64,000 nt of DNA from Martinezella rhizogenes. GTDB taxonomy: Bacteria; Pseudomonadota; Alphaproteobacteria; Rhizobiales; Rhizobiaceae. This document shows positions 18,588 to 28,351 of the stretch, piece by piece; positions within the stretch are counted from its first letter, which is position 1, and the number at the start of each line of letters is the position of its first letter. The notes under the pieces are model-generated. The model did not search any database, was not told the origin of the DNA, and saw only the letters and a program-made list of their open reading frames with translations. The stretch is from positions 124,001-188,000 of the forward strand of contig NZ_JUHG01000011.1 of assembly GCF_000799715.1 (NCBI RefSeq), written 5' to 3'. The position numbers and the translations under genes are program-made.

Positions 18588-19511
18588 TCAACCTCGCTCC
18601 AGAGGAGCTACAAAATGTCTGATTCCGTGAAGCTTCATCAATGCGGCGATCTCACCGGGCAGTTCGTTCTCGGTGACGAGTAGCGCCTCGATGGGCGTGG
18701 CCTCTCGGACATCCATGGCCTGCCGTACCGCGCGATACTTGATGCATTGATATACGCCGCGTCGCAAATCCAAGTTGTTCGAGATGCGGGATTTGACCTC
18801 GACGACGATGGTGCGATCAATTAATTTATAAACGACATCGATCCTGTCACCCGAATCCAGATCAACTTCAGTGTCAGTCGTCGCCTCGCCGAAAGCGTTC
18901 TCGACCAATCCGGGATTATCCTTGACCCATAGCCGAAGGGCTTTGTGAAATGGCCCTTCGCCAGCGCTGCCATAGTTTCGACCGGTCTGGATACCGTCTT
19001 TTTCGGTACCTCGCTTGCGGTCTTCGCGGTCATTCTCGATCGCAGCCTCCTCAAGAGGTGCATCGAAGACCTTCCAGTAAAGATCAGACCACTCGGTTGC
19101 GGAAACTTTGTAGACTTCGCCCGCTGCTCGCTCGAAACTGTGCTGCCAGAGGCTCGGGAAGCGCGTCTTGGCGTCGTCCTCATCAAGACGCCTTTCTTTG
19201 AAGCGGCTCGCCATAAACGAGCCGGCGCCCTTGCTGGGCTGTCGATCCTTTTGGTTGACCGCCAGGACATTGATCAGGGGAGCCGTCGGCTCGACCATCT
19301 GAATCTTGCCCATGAGGGAGCCGACGACAAACCCGAGGCGCGTCCTGAAGATAGTGGAAAAGCCTCGCTCGTTTTCGAGCTTCGCGCCAAGTTCTCCGTA
19401 GGTCATCGTTGAACCATCCAAGGCAACGGCGATCAGAAATCGCATAGTCGGCGCAAGCCCGTGGGTGAGCAAGTTATCGTTTGTCGCCGCATGAGGCTTT
19501 CGTTCAACCAT
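18588..19511 (-). CDS. PD-(D/E)XK nuclease-like protein with ATL/MGMT-like N-terminal domain
   Basis: A 307-aa protein between res and mod. The C-terminal half has a nuclease core: GDRIDVVYKL with Asp225, and VVEVKSR with Glu238 and Lys240, then a helix RRGVYQCIKYRAVRQA. The N-terminal half (about 35-103) shows the TYGEL...VGSLMG...PLINVLAVN...GAGSF pattern shared with the 127-aa protein at 14455. Ordinary type III systems consist of mod and res only, so this is an added component. It overlaps res by 8 bases. It may supply a second cleavage activity or recognise damaged or modified DNA. Confidence 0.8.
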   Translation of the reverse strand: MVERKPHAATNDNLLTHGLAPTMRFLIAVALDGSTMTYGELGAKLENERGFSTIFRTRLGFVVGSLMGKIQMVEPTAPLINVLAVNQKDRQPSKGAGSFMASRFKERRLDEDDAKTRFPSLWQHSFERAAGEVYKVSATEWSDLYWKVFDAPLEEAAIENDREDRKRGTEKDGIQTGRNYGSAGEGPFHKALRLWVKDNPGLVENAFGEATTDTEVDLDSGDRIDVVYKLIDRTIVVEVKSRISNNLDLRRGVYQCIKYRAVRQAMDVREATPIEALLVTENELPGEIAALMKLHGIRHFVAPLERG

Positions 19512-22503
19512 TATTCGCCTCCAGCAACTTTACGACGAGCGCGGAGAAGTCCTCTTCCATCACCGTCCAGTCCCTAAACTCAGCAAACTCCCAACGGCCG
19601 AAGCCGCCGAGGGCATTGACACCCTTCACCCAAAGGTCGCTCGTCGTTTGAGCCTTCGCCTTGTCGGTTTCATCGCGAATGCCCTTCACCTCCAGGATGA
19701 GGCTGAGCGGTTCCGCGCCGCCGTCGTCAAGCCGAACGAGGAAGTCCGGGACGTAACGGCGCAGGACGCCGGCATCGAGATATGGAATTTCGAATCCCAG
19801 AGCTTGGTTCTTGGCATAAGCGATGACGCGCGGGTGCCCTTCCAGCGTCAGCGCGAGCTGTTCCTCCCAGGTTGAATCGAGGACGACATGGCTGATGTGG
19901 CTTTTTGCTGGCCGCGCCCCAGTCGCCCAACACGTCTTGGATGTGATGAAATTGACGTGTCGCGTCGACCCCTTCGGGTTGTATGGATCCAGGACCGCAA
20001 GGATTCGCCCTTCGCCGCCGCGCGTCAGTGCAATGTCGATCTTCTCGGCCGCTCGGGCGAGCTGGTCCTGATACAGGATCGCCCCCACGGGCACTCCCTT
20101 TGTGACGAGGTAGCCTTCGTCCAACCACCGGCGCGCCAACCGTTGAATCTGCGGGAAGAGATGTTGTTTGGGAAAGCCTTCGTCGTCGCGGAAATGGGCG
20201 TAGAGAAGGTGCTTCGCAAGGTTGAAGCTGATCTCGGATGGCCGCAGGCGTTCAAGAACGGCGGGCGTAATCGTAACGCCTGCGCCGACAATGCCTTCCA
20301 TCACGACCGAGGTCGGGCCAATGTCTTCGGGCGTGATCACAAGGCGACTGTCGTCGTTGAAGACGGCCTCCAGCTTCTCCGATGGCAGTTCGCGCCGGTA
20401 GCCGCTGACGCGCGGAAAGACGATCTCTAGGCTTGCCCGCTCCTTGATGGCGTGCACTCGGGTGACCGGCTTCGGCTTCGTAGGTTTCGCGACCTGTGGA
20501 GCAGACGCGAAGTCGAAGGGGATGCCCATGATATCGGCATACTCGACGTCAAACAGGCCAGTGCGCGGATTCAACTCGTAGGACTGGCGGCGCAGCCCCC
20601 GGCCGACCACTTGCTCGCAGAGGAGCTGCGTGCCAAAGGCGCGGACACCCAGGATATGGGTGACCGTGTTCGTGTCCCACCCTTCTGTCAACATCGATAC
20701 GGAAACGACGCAGCGGATCTGCTCGCCGAGGCGGCCAGGGCGGCCGACGGTGTTCATCACCTCACGCAGCAGCGCGCTCTCGTCTGTCGCGGCGCCAATG
20801 CTGCCGGCGCCTTCCCGGTCCGCCATCTCGCGCCTGAACTGCTCGATCTCCGCTTTGGCGGCCTCGTGGAATCCTTTGTCCAGCGCATCTCCGGATTCGA
20901 TCTGCCGCGAGTCAATGAGGAGAGTGCGCGGGCGTGACAACCTGGCGCCGTTGTCGTCATAGTTCCGGAACAGTTCAAGATGTCCCGCATGGAAGGCAGC
21001 GCGTTCGCCCTCTTCGGCGTCGCCTCGCTCGAATCCTGCGATCCATTCGAACACGAGCTTGGATATTGCAGTGTTCTGGCAAACCACGATGAAAACCGGC
21101 GGAACCTCGATTCCCTCGCGTTTCCACCGATCGAACTCGCCCTCGTAGTGGCTGTAGAGAGCAGTTAGCGCAGTTCTGAGCTGATTTGGAAGGTCGAATG
21201 GACTAAGCTTGTTTGCGCCGGCTGCGGTTCTGGGAAGATCCTTTCCTATGTGCTTCCAGAGATCGCGGTAGATCACCGAGTCGGTCTGCACGAGATTGTC
21301 CGTCACCGGAACGCGCGGAAGTTTCACGATGCCACATTCGATCGCGTCGATCAGGCTAAAGTCGGAGACGACCCACGGAAACAAAAAACCTTCCGGATAT
21401 CCTGATCCCTTCAGGAAGAATGGCGTCGCGGAAAGATCGTAGACAGCGCGAACACCCTTCGACAGCTTTCGGTCGAGCGCCTCGATCCCATTGATCCAAA
21501 GACGCGCCGCTTCCTCGTTCTCGGCTGCCTCTCTCTTGTCGTCGCCGCTCAAGGGTCCTTCATCATCTCCATCCACCTTGTGGCGATAGCAGTGATGCGC
21601 TTCGTCGTTGATCACATTGACGCGGTCGAAGTTCAGCAGTTTTTCGCACGCCCGCTTGAGCATGTCCGCGTCTGTTTCAGTAGTCTTCACCGGCTCCGGC
21701 GAATTGCCTTGCAGAAAGCTGCGAGCGACCTTGGGCAGAGAAAGCGTTTCGCGGTGCTGAAACGAGTGGTAGTTTGTGACTACGATTTCGGCGCGGCGAA
21801 TGTCGGGCAACATCTCCGGCGGCACGATTTCGCGGGTCTCGTAGTAATTGTCTGCTTCGCTTGGTAGAAGAACCCGTAGACGATCACGGATCGTGATGCC
21901 TGGTGCGATGATCAGAAAGGCGCGCGAGAAATCTTTTGAAGTACGTCGAACAGCATTAACTGTCTGCCACGCGATCAGCATGGCCATCACCGTGGTCTTG
22001 CCGCTGCCCGTCGCCATTTTCATCGCTAGGCGGAACAGGGCTGGGTTGGCTTCAGCATTGGCGGCAGCTACGTCATTTATGAAGGCTTTTGTAGCGGCAC
22101 GCTTCGGCGCCACCTCTGTCAACCAGATGATCGTCTCGACTGCCTCCACTTGGCAGAAGAAGGGCGTAGGCCCGTTGAACTCGTGGCTCCGCCAATGCTC
22201 CAGTAATCTCTGCGTCGCCGCCGTCACCCCCCAATCTGCCGGGTTGCGTAGCTTGCGCCAAGTGTCGAGATGTCCCCGGATGGCGTTGATCAAAGCGTTT
22301 TCGTTGTAGGATTCGAGATCCAGGGACGCTTGGGATACCGCCGCGCCCTTGCGGGATGCTGGTACTGGGACGATGAAGCGGGACGGGCGACGACCTTGCC
22401 TAGGCTCGCCGTCCAAAGGCTGCCCGTTCTTGTCCAGCGGATGATGGAGTTCAGGGGCGCTATAAGGCGAATTAAGAATAGGACGTTCGTAAAAGCTGCT
22501 CAC
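19504..22503 (-). CDS. Type III restriction enzyme Res subunit (SF2 helicase-nuclease)
   Basis: A 999-aa protein. The helicase has Walker A ATGSGKT at residues 164-170 and the DEAH box in VINDEAHHCYR; later motifs include SMLTEGWDTNTVTHI and QVVGRGLRRQ. The C-terminal nuclease part has YVPDFLVRLDD and LILEVKG, the PD-(D/E)XK residues. It couples ATP-driven movement or diffusion on DNA with cleavage, directed by Mod. First gene of the six-gene leftward operon. It faces the HEPN-like gene at 22728 across 224 bp, so the operon promoter should lie there. Confidence 0.93.
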   Translation of the reverse strand: MSSFYERPILNSPYSAPELHHPLDKNGQPLDGEPRQGRRPSRFIVPVPASRKGAAVSQASLDLESYNENALINAIRGHLDTWRKLRNPADWGVTAATQRLLEHWRSHEFNGPTPFFCQVEAVETIIWLTEVAPKRAATKAFINDVAAANAEANPALFRLAMKMATGSGKTTVMAMLIAWQTVNAVRRTSKDFSRAFLIIAPGITIRDRLRVLLPSEADNYYETREIVPPEMLPDIRRAEIVVTNYHSFQHRETLSLPKVARSFLQGNSPEPVKTTETDADMLKRACEKLLNFDRVNVINDEAHHCYRHKVDGDDEGPLSGDDKREAAENEEAARLWINGIEALDRKLSKGVRAVYDLSATPFFLKGSGYPEGFLFPWVVSDFSLIDAIECGIVKLPRVPVTDNLVQTDSVIYRDLWKHIGKDLPRTAAGANKLSPFDLPNQLRTALTALYSHYEGEFDRWKREGIEVPPVFIVVCQNTAISKLVFEWIAGFERGDAEEGERAAFHAGHLELFRNYDDNGARLSRPRTLLIDSRQIESGDALDKGFHEAAKAEIEQFRREMADREGAGSIGAATDESALLREVMNTVGRPGRLGEQIRCVVSVSMLTEGWDTNTVTHILGVRAFGTQLLCEQVVGRGLRRQSYELNPRTGLFDVEYADIMGIPFDFASAPQVAKPTKPKPVTRVHAIKERASLEIVFPRVSGYRRELPSEKLEAVFNDDSRLVITPEDIGPTSVVMEGIVGAGVTITPAVLERLRPSEISFNLAKHLLYAHFRDDEGFPKQHLFPQIQRLARRWLDEGYLVTKGVPVGAILYQDQLARAAEKIDIALTRGGEGRILAVLDPYNPKGSTRHVNFITSKTCWATGARPAKSHISHVVLDSTWEEQLALTLEGHPRVIAYAKNQALGFEIPYLDAGVLRRYVPDFLVRLDDGGAEPLSLILEVKGIRDETDKAKAQTTSDLWVKGVNALGGFGRWEFAEFRDWTVMEEDFSALVVKLLEANNG

Positions 22504-22727
22504 TACTAACGCCCCCCGAGAACGTCGATTCGATTGTGGTGTCTCGGTTGCAACTCGTAACGTCCATACGGGGCGACGACCAGTGGGAAATTGACGATAC
22601 GAGAAGTCCGCGTGGAAAGAGTTAAAGGAAATCCCTTACAATTACCGACTTCCCAAGGCTGTCCCCGTATGAAAGAGAACGCCCTGACGATTGAACAGCG
22701 TCATGAACAACCAGTAACAGGCGTAAA

Positions 22728-23231
22728 ATGATGAGTATGCAATGGCTATTAGCAAAAGCGCCAGGTTTCCACGCATTGCCCGAAGCGGATCGCGCCGCGA
22801 TCTTTACCTTCACATTCCTGTGGAGCCTGTTCGAGTCCCAAGTCATGGGCAACTTTGCGCGCGTCGACCTGATCTGCACGAAGGTCGATGAGTGGCGTGA
22901 CGCGGGAACGCTTGATGCTGACCAATACGCACCAGAACTGAATTATTTCCGCCAGCGCTATTTTGCCAACGGCGCCTTCACCCGCCATTTTCCGCACCTG
23001 AACCTGCGACCCGCAGACAAGCCCGCAATCGTCCAGTCAGTGCTAGACGGCAGCAACAACGATCCGCGCGATCGGCTTCTCACTGTAATGATTATCGTTT
23101 GGCGGTTCCGCAATAACTTTTTCCACGGCGAGAAGTGGGCGTATCAGCTCAGCGACCAACTCTCGAATTTCACTCACGCCAATGCGGTATTGATGCGGCT
23201 CCTAGAGCGGCACGGGCAATTGGCCGCGTAA
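22728..23231 (+). CDS. HEPN-like protein (possible RNase)
   Basis: A 167-aa, mostly helical protein. It has WRFRNNFFHGEKW, containing an R-x4-H motif (Arg128 to His133) after a hydrophobic helix, as in HEPN RNases of toxin and defence systems. There is no antitoxin-like neighbour on the same strand. It is divergent from res and may be independently expressed. Start: ATG at 22728, or 22734 two codons later. The assignment rests on one motif and the helical profile. Confidence 0.6.
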   Translation: MMSMQWLLAKAPGFHALPEADRAAIFTFTFLWSLFESQVMGNFARVDLICTKVDEWRDAGTLDADQYAPELNYFRQRYFANGAFTRHFPHLNLRPADKPAIVQSVLDGSNNDPRDRLLTVMIIVWRFRNNFFHGEKWAYQLSDQLSNFTHANAVLMRLLERHGQLAA

Positions 23232-23477
23232 TCGTCATGACATTTCAAGATCACAACGATCAAATGCAGCTACCGGTGCCTGGCACCGAGAGCTGTCAGT
23301 TCGCTGCCGGCCCCTGTACTGTCTGACGGCAACGCGGCCTAATTTCGGTTGTTGGATAAAGCGTCATTACTTCCACAAGCTGACGGTCCGCAGCCCACGT
23401 CCAGCGCATTACCCCTCAGCGCCAATCGCGTCAGGCGAGGAAGGCTAGGCCGACCGATCAACTACGGAATAGGTTAG

Positions 23478-23954
23478 CTACGGCTTCACGGGTGACAGAA
23501 AGTTGTCGATCTCAACGACTTTGGCCTGCGACGTCACATGCTCGAAATTTGGCTCCGGAGATACGGCGCCTTCCCAGTACCGTTGCGCGAGCTCATCGTT
23601 GGTAAACCCATGTCGACTCATTCGCTGCTCCTCACTGACCTTCTGTATCGTCGCGTTGCAGTTCAGCAGGAGTTGCAGGTATCCAATCCAGGTGACATCG
23701 CGTTGCTCGACTGGCCCCGTTGGCTCGACCTGATGCACGTAACCTTCGCTATAGCTCAAACCCATCCGGCTAAAGTCACGATCCTCGCGCATGTACACGC
23801 AGCTATCGCGCCGCAGACAGCGCGTCGGTCGATTGCGTTCGAGACACTTCTCGACCTCTGGAGAATCAGCTTTCAAGGGGAAGACACCGGTTGCACCAAA
23901 GATGAAGCCTTTCGGCTCCGGCTGTTTCGCCATCCGATTGTATGTCTTCGCCAT
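23478..23954 (-). CDS. Hypothetical protein of the DUF3644-TrlF module
   Basis: A 158-aa soluble protein without a recognised family. It has four cysteines near residues 37-53 (KCLERNRPTRCLRRDSC), which could bind a metal. Start chosen at the ATG 23954, with AGGAG seven bases upstream; an ATG two codons earlier is too close to that site. It follows the DUF3644 gene on the same strand after 64 bp and may be its operon partner. A long frame on the opposite strand (23538-24038) was judged a shadow. Confidence 0.55.
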   Translation of the reverse strand: MAKTYNRMAKQPEPKGFIFGATGVFPLKADSPEVEKCLERNRPTRCLRRDSCVYMREDRDFSRMGLSYSEGYVHQVEPTGPVEQRDVTWIGYLQLLLNCNATIQKVSEEQRMSRHGFTNDELAQRYWEGAVSPEPNFEHVTSQAKVVEIDNFLSPVKP

Positions 23955-24018
23955 TTGCATGCTCCTCGTATGACTTGGCGTGGCGCAGATGTATTGACAG
24001 GCTCGTTAACCCCCGACC

Positions 24019-25203
24019 TTATACTTTTGCCGGCCTAGTCCAGCCTTCGTTGAGTTTTTCAAGCACCTTTTCCAGCCAGCTTTCGTACCAATACCAAGTG
24101 TTCGCGACCATCACGCCGTAACCCTTGCCGGGATTGCGAGCGTCGAGCTGTTGAGAGAGCTTCGTGTGGTCGTACATATTGAATGCGGCGTGTCCTGCGC
24201 CCTTCACCTTTGCGACAATTTCTCCAGGCAGGAGTTTCGGACGCTCCACCTCCTTCAAGAGAACCCGCTCGACTGCCTCGGCTTCGGGCGAGCCGGGCTT
24301 GATGAATTCGACTGCGAGGTCGGACTTGCTGACTTTCCCGGAGAGCTTCGGCACAAAAGCAACGCGGAATCGGAATTTCGGGTCCTTCTGCTCGTCGTCT
24401 GAGAGGGCAGCGTGGAAGTTGTCCATCGCCGTCGCGATATGGGCAGGCAGGTCGGTGGCGATCAGGCTCTGTCGTTGCAAACCGTCGAACGTCACGAATT
24501 GCAACGCGATCGGCAGCCGCTTCTCTAAGGCAAACTCACGTCCGAAGAGTTCCTTGATGGCGTCGTTGAAGTTGATACAGCAGGCCTGTAGCTTCGCGCT
24601 GAGCGCATCGTCGATCCTGTTGGTGGATCGATGCTCGATCTCGTTCCTGATCTCTATCAAGAACTTGAGATTGTTGACAATGCCGCTCTGAAGTGGACAG
24701 GCGCCAGTGGTGATGCACTGGCTCAGTTCCCAATGTTTCTCGGCTCCGGATGGCGTGCGCTCAACCACGCCGCCTTTCTTGTGGCGATAATCGATACCTT
24801 CGCGCTTGTAATAGGCGTGCATCAGATAGGTCCACGCTATGATCGCAGTGACGATGAAGAGCTCGGCCCTGAAGTAGAGGCCAGCGCTGTTGAATGTGTG
24901 GACTGCCGCAATCATGGCCTCGCGAGCTTTCACCAGCAGTTCGTCACCTTGAAGGTGGAGGCCGGTAGCGGGATCAATGTTCGGCCAACTGTCGAGGAAA
25001 GTGTCCAGCTCGTCGTCCGACGCGAGCTTGATGGCCTTGTGCTTTGTACCGTCCTTTATCTCTGAGATTCGCGCATTGTTTATCGACCGGGTGGGCCGAG
25101 AGAAATACGCCTGAATATCCTGTGGCACGTAGTTGCGGGATAACATCGCTTTGACGATCGCGACCTCCCATTTTTCGAGCGTATTCCCTGGTCGCCTTGC
25201 CAA
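24019..25203 (-). CDS. DUF3644 domain protein (HEPN superfamily)
   Basis: A 394-aa protein. After an N-terminal helix-turn-helix-like stretch (IQAYFSRPTRSINNARISEI), residues 90-200 match DUF3644: KAREAMIAAVHTFN, then FIVTAIIAWTYLMHAYYKREGIDY, and IEIRNEIEHRS with the R-x4-H motif at Arg186-His191. DUF3644 is placed in the HEPN clan; several members are thought to be RNases in defence or abortive infection. It lies downstream of trlF on the same strand (160 bp apart). RNase activity here is inference. Confidence 0.8.
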   Translation of the reverse strand: MARRPGNTLEKWEVAIVKAMLSRNYVPQDIQAYFSRPTRSINNARISEIKDGTKHKAIKLASDDELDTFLDSWPNIDPATGLHLQGDELLVKAREAMIAAVHTFNSAGLYFRAELFIVTAIIAWTYLMHAYYKREGIDYRHKKGGVVERTPSGAEKHWELSQCITTGACPLQSGIVNNLKFLIEIRNEIEHRSTNRIDDALSAKLQACCINFNDAIKELFGREFALEKRLPIALQFVTFDGLQRQSLIATDLPAHIATAMDNFHAALSDDEQKDPKFRFRVAFVPKLSGKVSKSDLAVEFIKPGSPEAEAVERVLLKEVERPKLLPGEIVAKVKGAGHAAFNMYDHTKLSQQLDARNPGKGYGVMVANTWYWYESWLEKVLEKLNEGWTRPAKV

Positions 25204-25363
25204 TTTCGTGCCCCCCGTTCCTTAGCTGCGCAGTTTGCAATGTCCCGGTTCTAGTCGTTGCCGTAGTCGTGCTCGTATTCCATTTCGCGCTCTGTTGGTC
25301 CTCATGGATGTAGCTGAGGCCGGAGGCATCGATTTCGTCGCTTCACATGACCATCTAGCAATC

Positions 25364-28351
25364 CTATCGATCGAGACGCACGCGAAGTCGCCGGGCGCGC
25401 TCGCGAAACGCGGCTTCGCCACCTTCGAGGATGTCGCAGACCGCTTTGCGGATCGCAGCGTTCTCGAGCCCGCCCGCCACATAGCTAATGGGCGGCAGAC
25501 CGCCTGAAGGATGCGGTCCTGCTTCAGCCACGATGATCTGATCCGCGTCGGTGTTGATGACGAGGTTGGCGTTGTGCGTGACCATGATCACCTGGCGCTT
25601 CGCCTTCGCGGCGATGAAGAGCGCGACAAGCTCGTCGAAGACGGATTTCGGATCGAGATTCTCTTCGGGCTGATCGATGATCAGCGGCCGGTCATCGGAA
25701 TCGTCGAGCGCGAGATAGAGCAGCAGAAGCACGATGCCTCGGGTGCCGGGCGAGAGCTTGCGGATATCGACGCCGTCATAGGAGATCTCATAGCGGACGG
25801 TGATGTGGTCGGTGCTGAACAGCCAGTGTGCGAACTGCTTCAACCACGTACGGAAATCAGCCTGCTGCGTCGGTGCGTACGGCGCATGCGACAGCAGGTC
25901 CCGCATGTATTTCGCCATGAAGGTCGTCATGGCGGCCTGCACCTCAGCCGCCGTTCCGGTCTCCCATGCGGACTTAAGGGCGTCGGTCGCCGCAGCGATC
26001 AGCGAGCCTCGTCCATAGAAGGGGCCGGTCTTCCGCCGATCGAGAAGCTCTTCCTCCGCAACCGTGCCCCAGGCCTGGACGTCTGCGATCCTTCGAACAG
26101 AGAAGCTGAGCTTCTTCAGCGTGCCCGAAGATGCGTCGAGGCGCGCCATCAAGGGCGCGTAGAGGCCGGCTAGTGCATTCTGCTCATTGATGATCGCTTC
26201 GAAGACCCGGCCATAGGTGTCGTCGCGCTCGGTCTGCAGCTCCTTCCGTCGCGCGGCAGCGGCCTGCGCGTCGGCAAGTCGGGTTTCGAGCGTTTGAAGG
26301 GCGGAATTTTCTTGTGCAATGCGTCCGGTCAGGGCTGCATATTGCTCGCGCACTAGCTTGTCGGCGCTAAACAGCGCCTCCAGCCGCGTCATTTCGGCGG
26401 CGATCGGCGCGAGCGGCAAAGTTGATATGTCAGCAGTGTCTGCTATGAGGGCGATGTTCGGAGCGCCGGGGGGCGGCGCCACGCCGTTGAGCTTGCGTAC
26501 CTCGCCGTCGACCCAGGCGACGTAGGCCGTGAGGCTCTTGTCCACGTCGCCCTGGTAAATCAGCAGGAAGTCGTCCCACTGTTTGGCGTCAAGGCCGCTA
26601 TTGGCGTGTCGAACCTGAGCCTGGCGCAGCATCTCCGGTGCGCCGGTCGCTCGCATACTCTGGACTTCATCCTGCAAGGCGACGTAGGTGCGGCGCTTAT
26701 TACCGAAATTCTGGATCCAGTTCCTGAGCTTCTGTGCCGCCTCGCTGAGCTGGGTGTGGCGGGCCACCTGGGCCTCGGTGCCCTTAACGACAAGCTTCGC
26801 ACGATCGGCGGTATAGTCGGCGATAAGCTTCTTCTTCTGGCCGACCTGATTCGTCAGCGAGGCGACGAGGCTCTCTTTCTCGAACTCGGTCGCGATGCGA
26901 TCTGAGATGTCGGAGATCGCATCGGCCTCGCGCTCACGCGCCTGCTGGTACCGTGAAGTTTGCTGGTTGCGCAGTTCGGCGAAGTCGAGCGCCCATTCTC
27001 GATCATCTTGTGAGTGCGCCTCAAAGATCACGCGCTCAATCTCGTCGACCAGCCCGTCGGAGACGCCTTTCGCCGAGCACAGCTCCTCGACAAACTGCTG
27101 GGACAGATAACGGGCGCGTGGAAACGACATGTGGCCGTTGGCGTCGGTGCCATCGAGCGCGCGGGTGACCGTGCCGCCGCCGCCCCAGGTTAGCGTGGTC
27201 GTCGCATCGCCGATCAGCCGGCGCGCACGCGCCAGGAACGAGGGGCTTATGTTTTCGTCCGCGTCCCACCCGGAGGGTGTGATCGCATCGCAGCCGGCCG
27301 CGATGACATCTGCGAGCGCAGTTTTTCCCGAACCGCGTGCGCCGATTATGGCGACAAGGCCAGGGTTGAGCGGGATGTCCGGTGTGGTTGCCCAGTCCGC
27401 ATCGTCGATCCGAACATGCGAGATGACCTGAGATGGCATCGCCGAACGCGGCGGCTGCTCGCCGACATAGGCGCGACCTTCGGGGTCGATGCAGGCTTGC
27501 CTGAGGGCATCAAATTCCAGCGCACCCTTGATCCACGAAAGGCGGTTGTTGACGGGCTGCCCTACAGATTTCTGATCATGGGAGTCGCTGCCATGCAGAC
27601 AGGGTTTGCACCCGTCATAACGGCCACGCAGTTCTTCGATAGTCACGCTGCGCTGGCCGATCCAAAACTCGCGCTGCGCCGGGCTACTCGAGAAGATGAT
27701 GTGAGCGAACTTCTCGATCTCTTGGCGGACCGTGGAGTCGGCCGCCTGCCGGACGCCTGAGGTGCCGTCCCCTGCGGCGCCAGCGACGGCGATAAGGATG
27801 TTCTTCGTTGCCCATTCGCTTTCGTCGATTACCTTGCGCAATTGATCGAAGTTGACCTTGAACTGCGTTGCACCGTGTCGAAGCGCCGCCCCGTCGTCAT
27901 TGATGGACTGGTCGGATCGCTTTCCAAGCTTGATTAGCTCCTCACGGGTGCAATCGAAGCGGTCATTGAATGCGTGGAATTGCAGGCGCTTGAGAATGCG
28001 TTTCACCTCGTTGAGGTGGTCGCTATCTTCAGGGCTGACCAAAAGGTGGATGTTCACGAAGCCCGATTTGGCCGCCACATCCAGGCGCAACTCAATATTG
28101 GGGAAAACCAGCTTCACGCCGGGCAAGCGGCCGGCCACCTTGTGCTTGAGGAACTCCTCATAGGTGTCGGTGACGTAATAGTCGGTGACCGCAATCGCCT
28201 CGACCTTGGGCGCCAGCCCTTCGAGCGATGTGAGGTAGGCCTCCCAGGGATCGGCTGCACCGAACTGGTTGTTAAGGATTGTGCCAGGGGCATGAATATG
28301 CGGCTCCCAACGGTGCCATTCCGAACCACGACTGATCATACGCCCCGTCAT
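25364..28351 (-). CDS. TrlF/Ppl-type protein: PHP domain fused to SMC-like ATPase
   Basis: A 995-aa protein. The N-terminus is a PHP-type phosphoesterase domain (WEPHIHAPGT metal histidines, AIAVTDYY). The ATPase follows with Walker A GARGSGKTALAD near residue 340, a long coiled coil (about 450-800) and a C-terminal signature/Walker B LSPGTRGIVLLLL...PLIIDQPEENLD, then VMVTHNAN-like sensor. The layout matches the TrlF family and the Ppl single-gene antiphage protein. It probably senses nucleic acid through the SMC part and cleaves through PHP. ATG at 28351 used; 28339 is an alternative. Confidence 0.85.
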   Translation of the reverse strand: MTGRMISRGSEWHRWEPHIHAPGTILNNQFGAADPWEAYLTSLEGLAPKVEAIAVTDYYVTDTYEEFLKHKVAGRLPGVKLVFPNIELRLDVAAKSGFVNIHLLVSPEDSDHLNEVKRILKRLQFHAFNDRFDCTREELIKLGKRSDQSINDDGAALRHGATQFKVNFDQLRKVIDESEWATKNILIAVAGAAGDGTSGVRQAADSTVRQEIEKFAHIIFSSSPAQREFWIGQRSVTIEELRGRYDGCKPCLHGSDSHDQKSVGQPVNNRLSWIKGALEFDALRQACIDPEGRAYVGEQPPRSAMPSQVISHVRIDDADWATTPDIPLNPGLVAIIGARGSGKTALADVIAAGCDAITPSGWDADENISPSFLARARRLIGDATTTLTWGGGGTVTRALDGTDANGHMSFPRARYLSQQFVEELCSAKGVSDGLVDEIERVIFEAHSQDDREWALDFAELRNQQTSRYQQAREREADAISDISDRIATEFEKESLVASLTNQVGQKKKLIADYTADRAKLVVKGTEAQVARHTQLSEAAQKLRNWIQNFGNKRRTYVALQDEVQSMRATGAPEMLRQAQVRHANSGLDAKQWDDFLLIYQGDVDKSLTAYVAWVDGEVRKLNGVAPPPGAPNIALIADTADISTLPLAPIAAEMTRLEALFSADKLVREQYAALTGRIAQENSALQTLETRLADAQAAAARRKELQTERDDTYGRVFEAIINEQNALAGLYAPLMARLDASSGTLKKLSFSVRRIADVQAWGTVAEEELLDRRKTGPFYGRGSLIAAATDALKSAWETGTAAEVQAAMTTFMAKYMRDLLSHAPYAPTQQADFRTWLKQFAHWLFSTDHITVRYEISYDGVDIRKLSPGTRGIVLLLLYLALDDSDDRPLIIDQPEENLDPKSVFDELVALFIAAKAKRQVIMVTHNANLVINTDADQIIVAEAGPHPSGGLPPISYVAGGLENAAIRKAVCDILEGGEAAFRERARRLRVRLDR

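Noticed and set aside
23538..24038. 166-codon plus-strand frame opposite the 158-aa gene
   Set aside because: The minus-strand product has better composition, a good ribosome site and fits the neighbouring strand.
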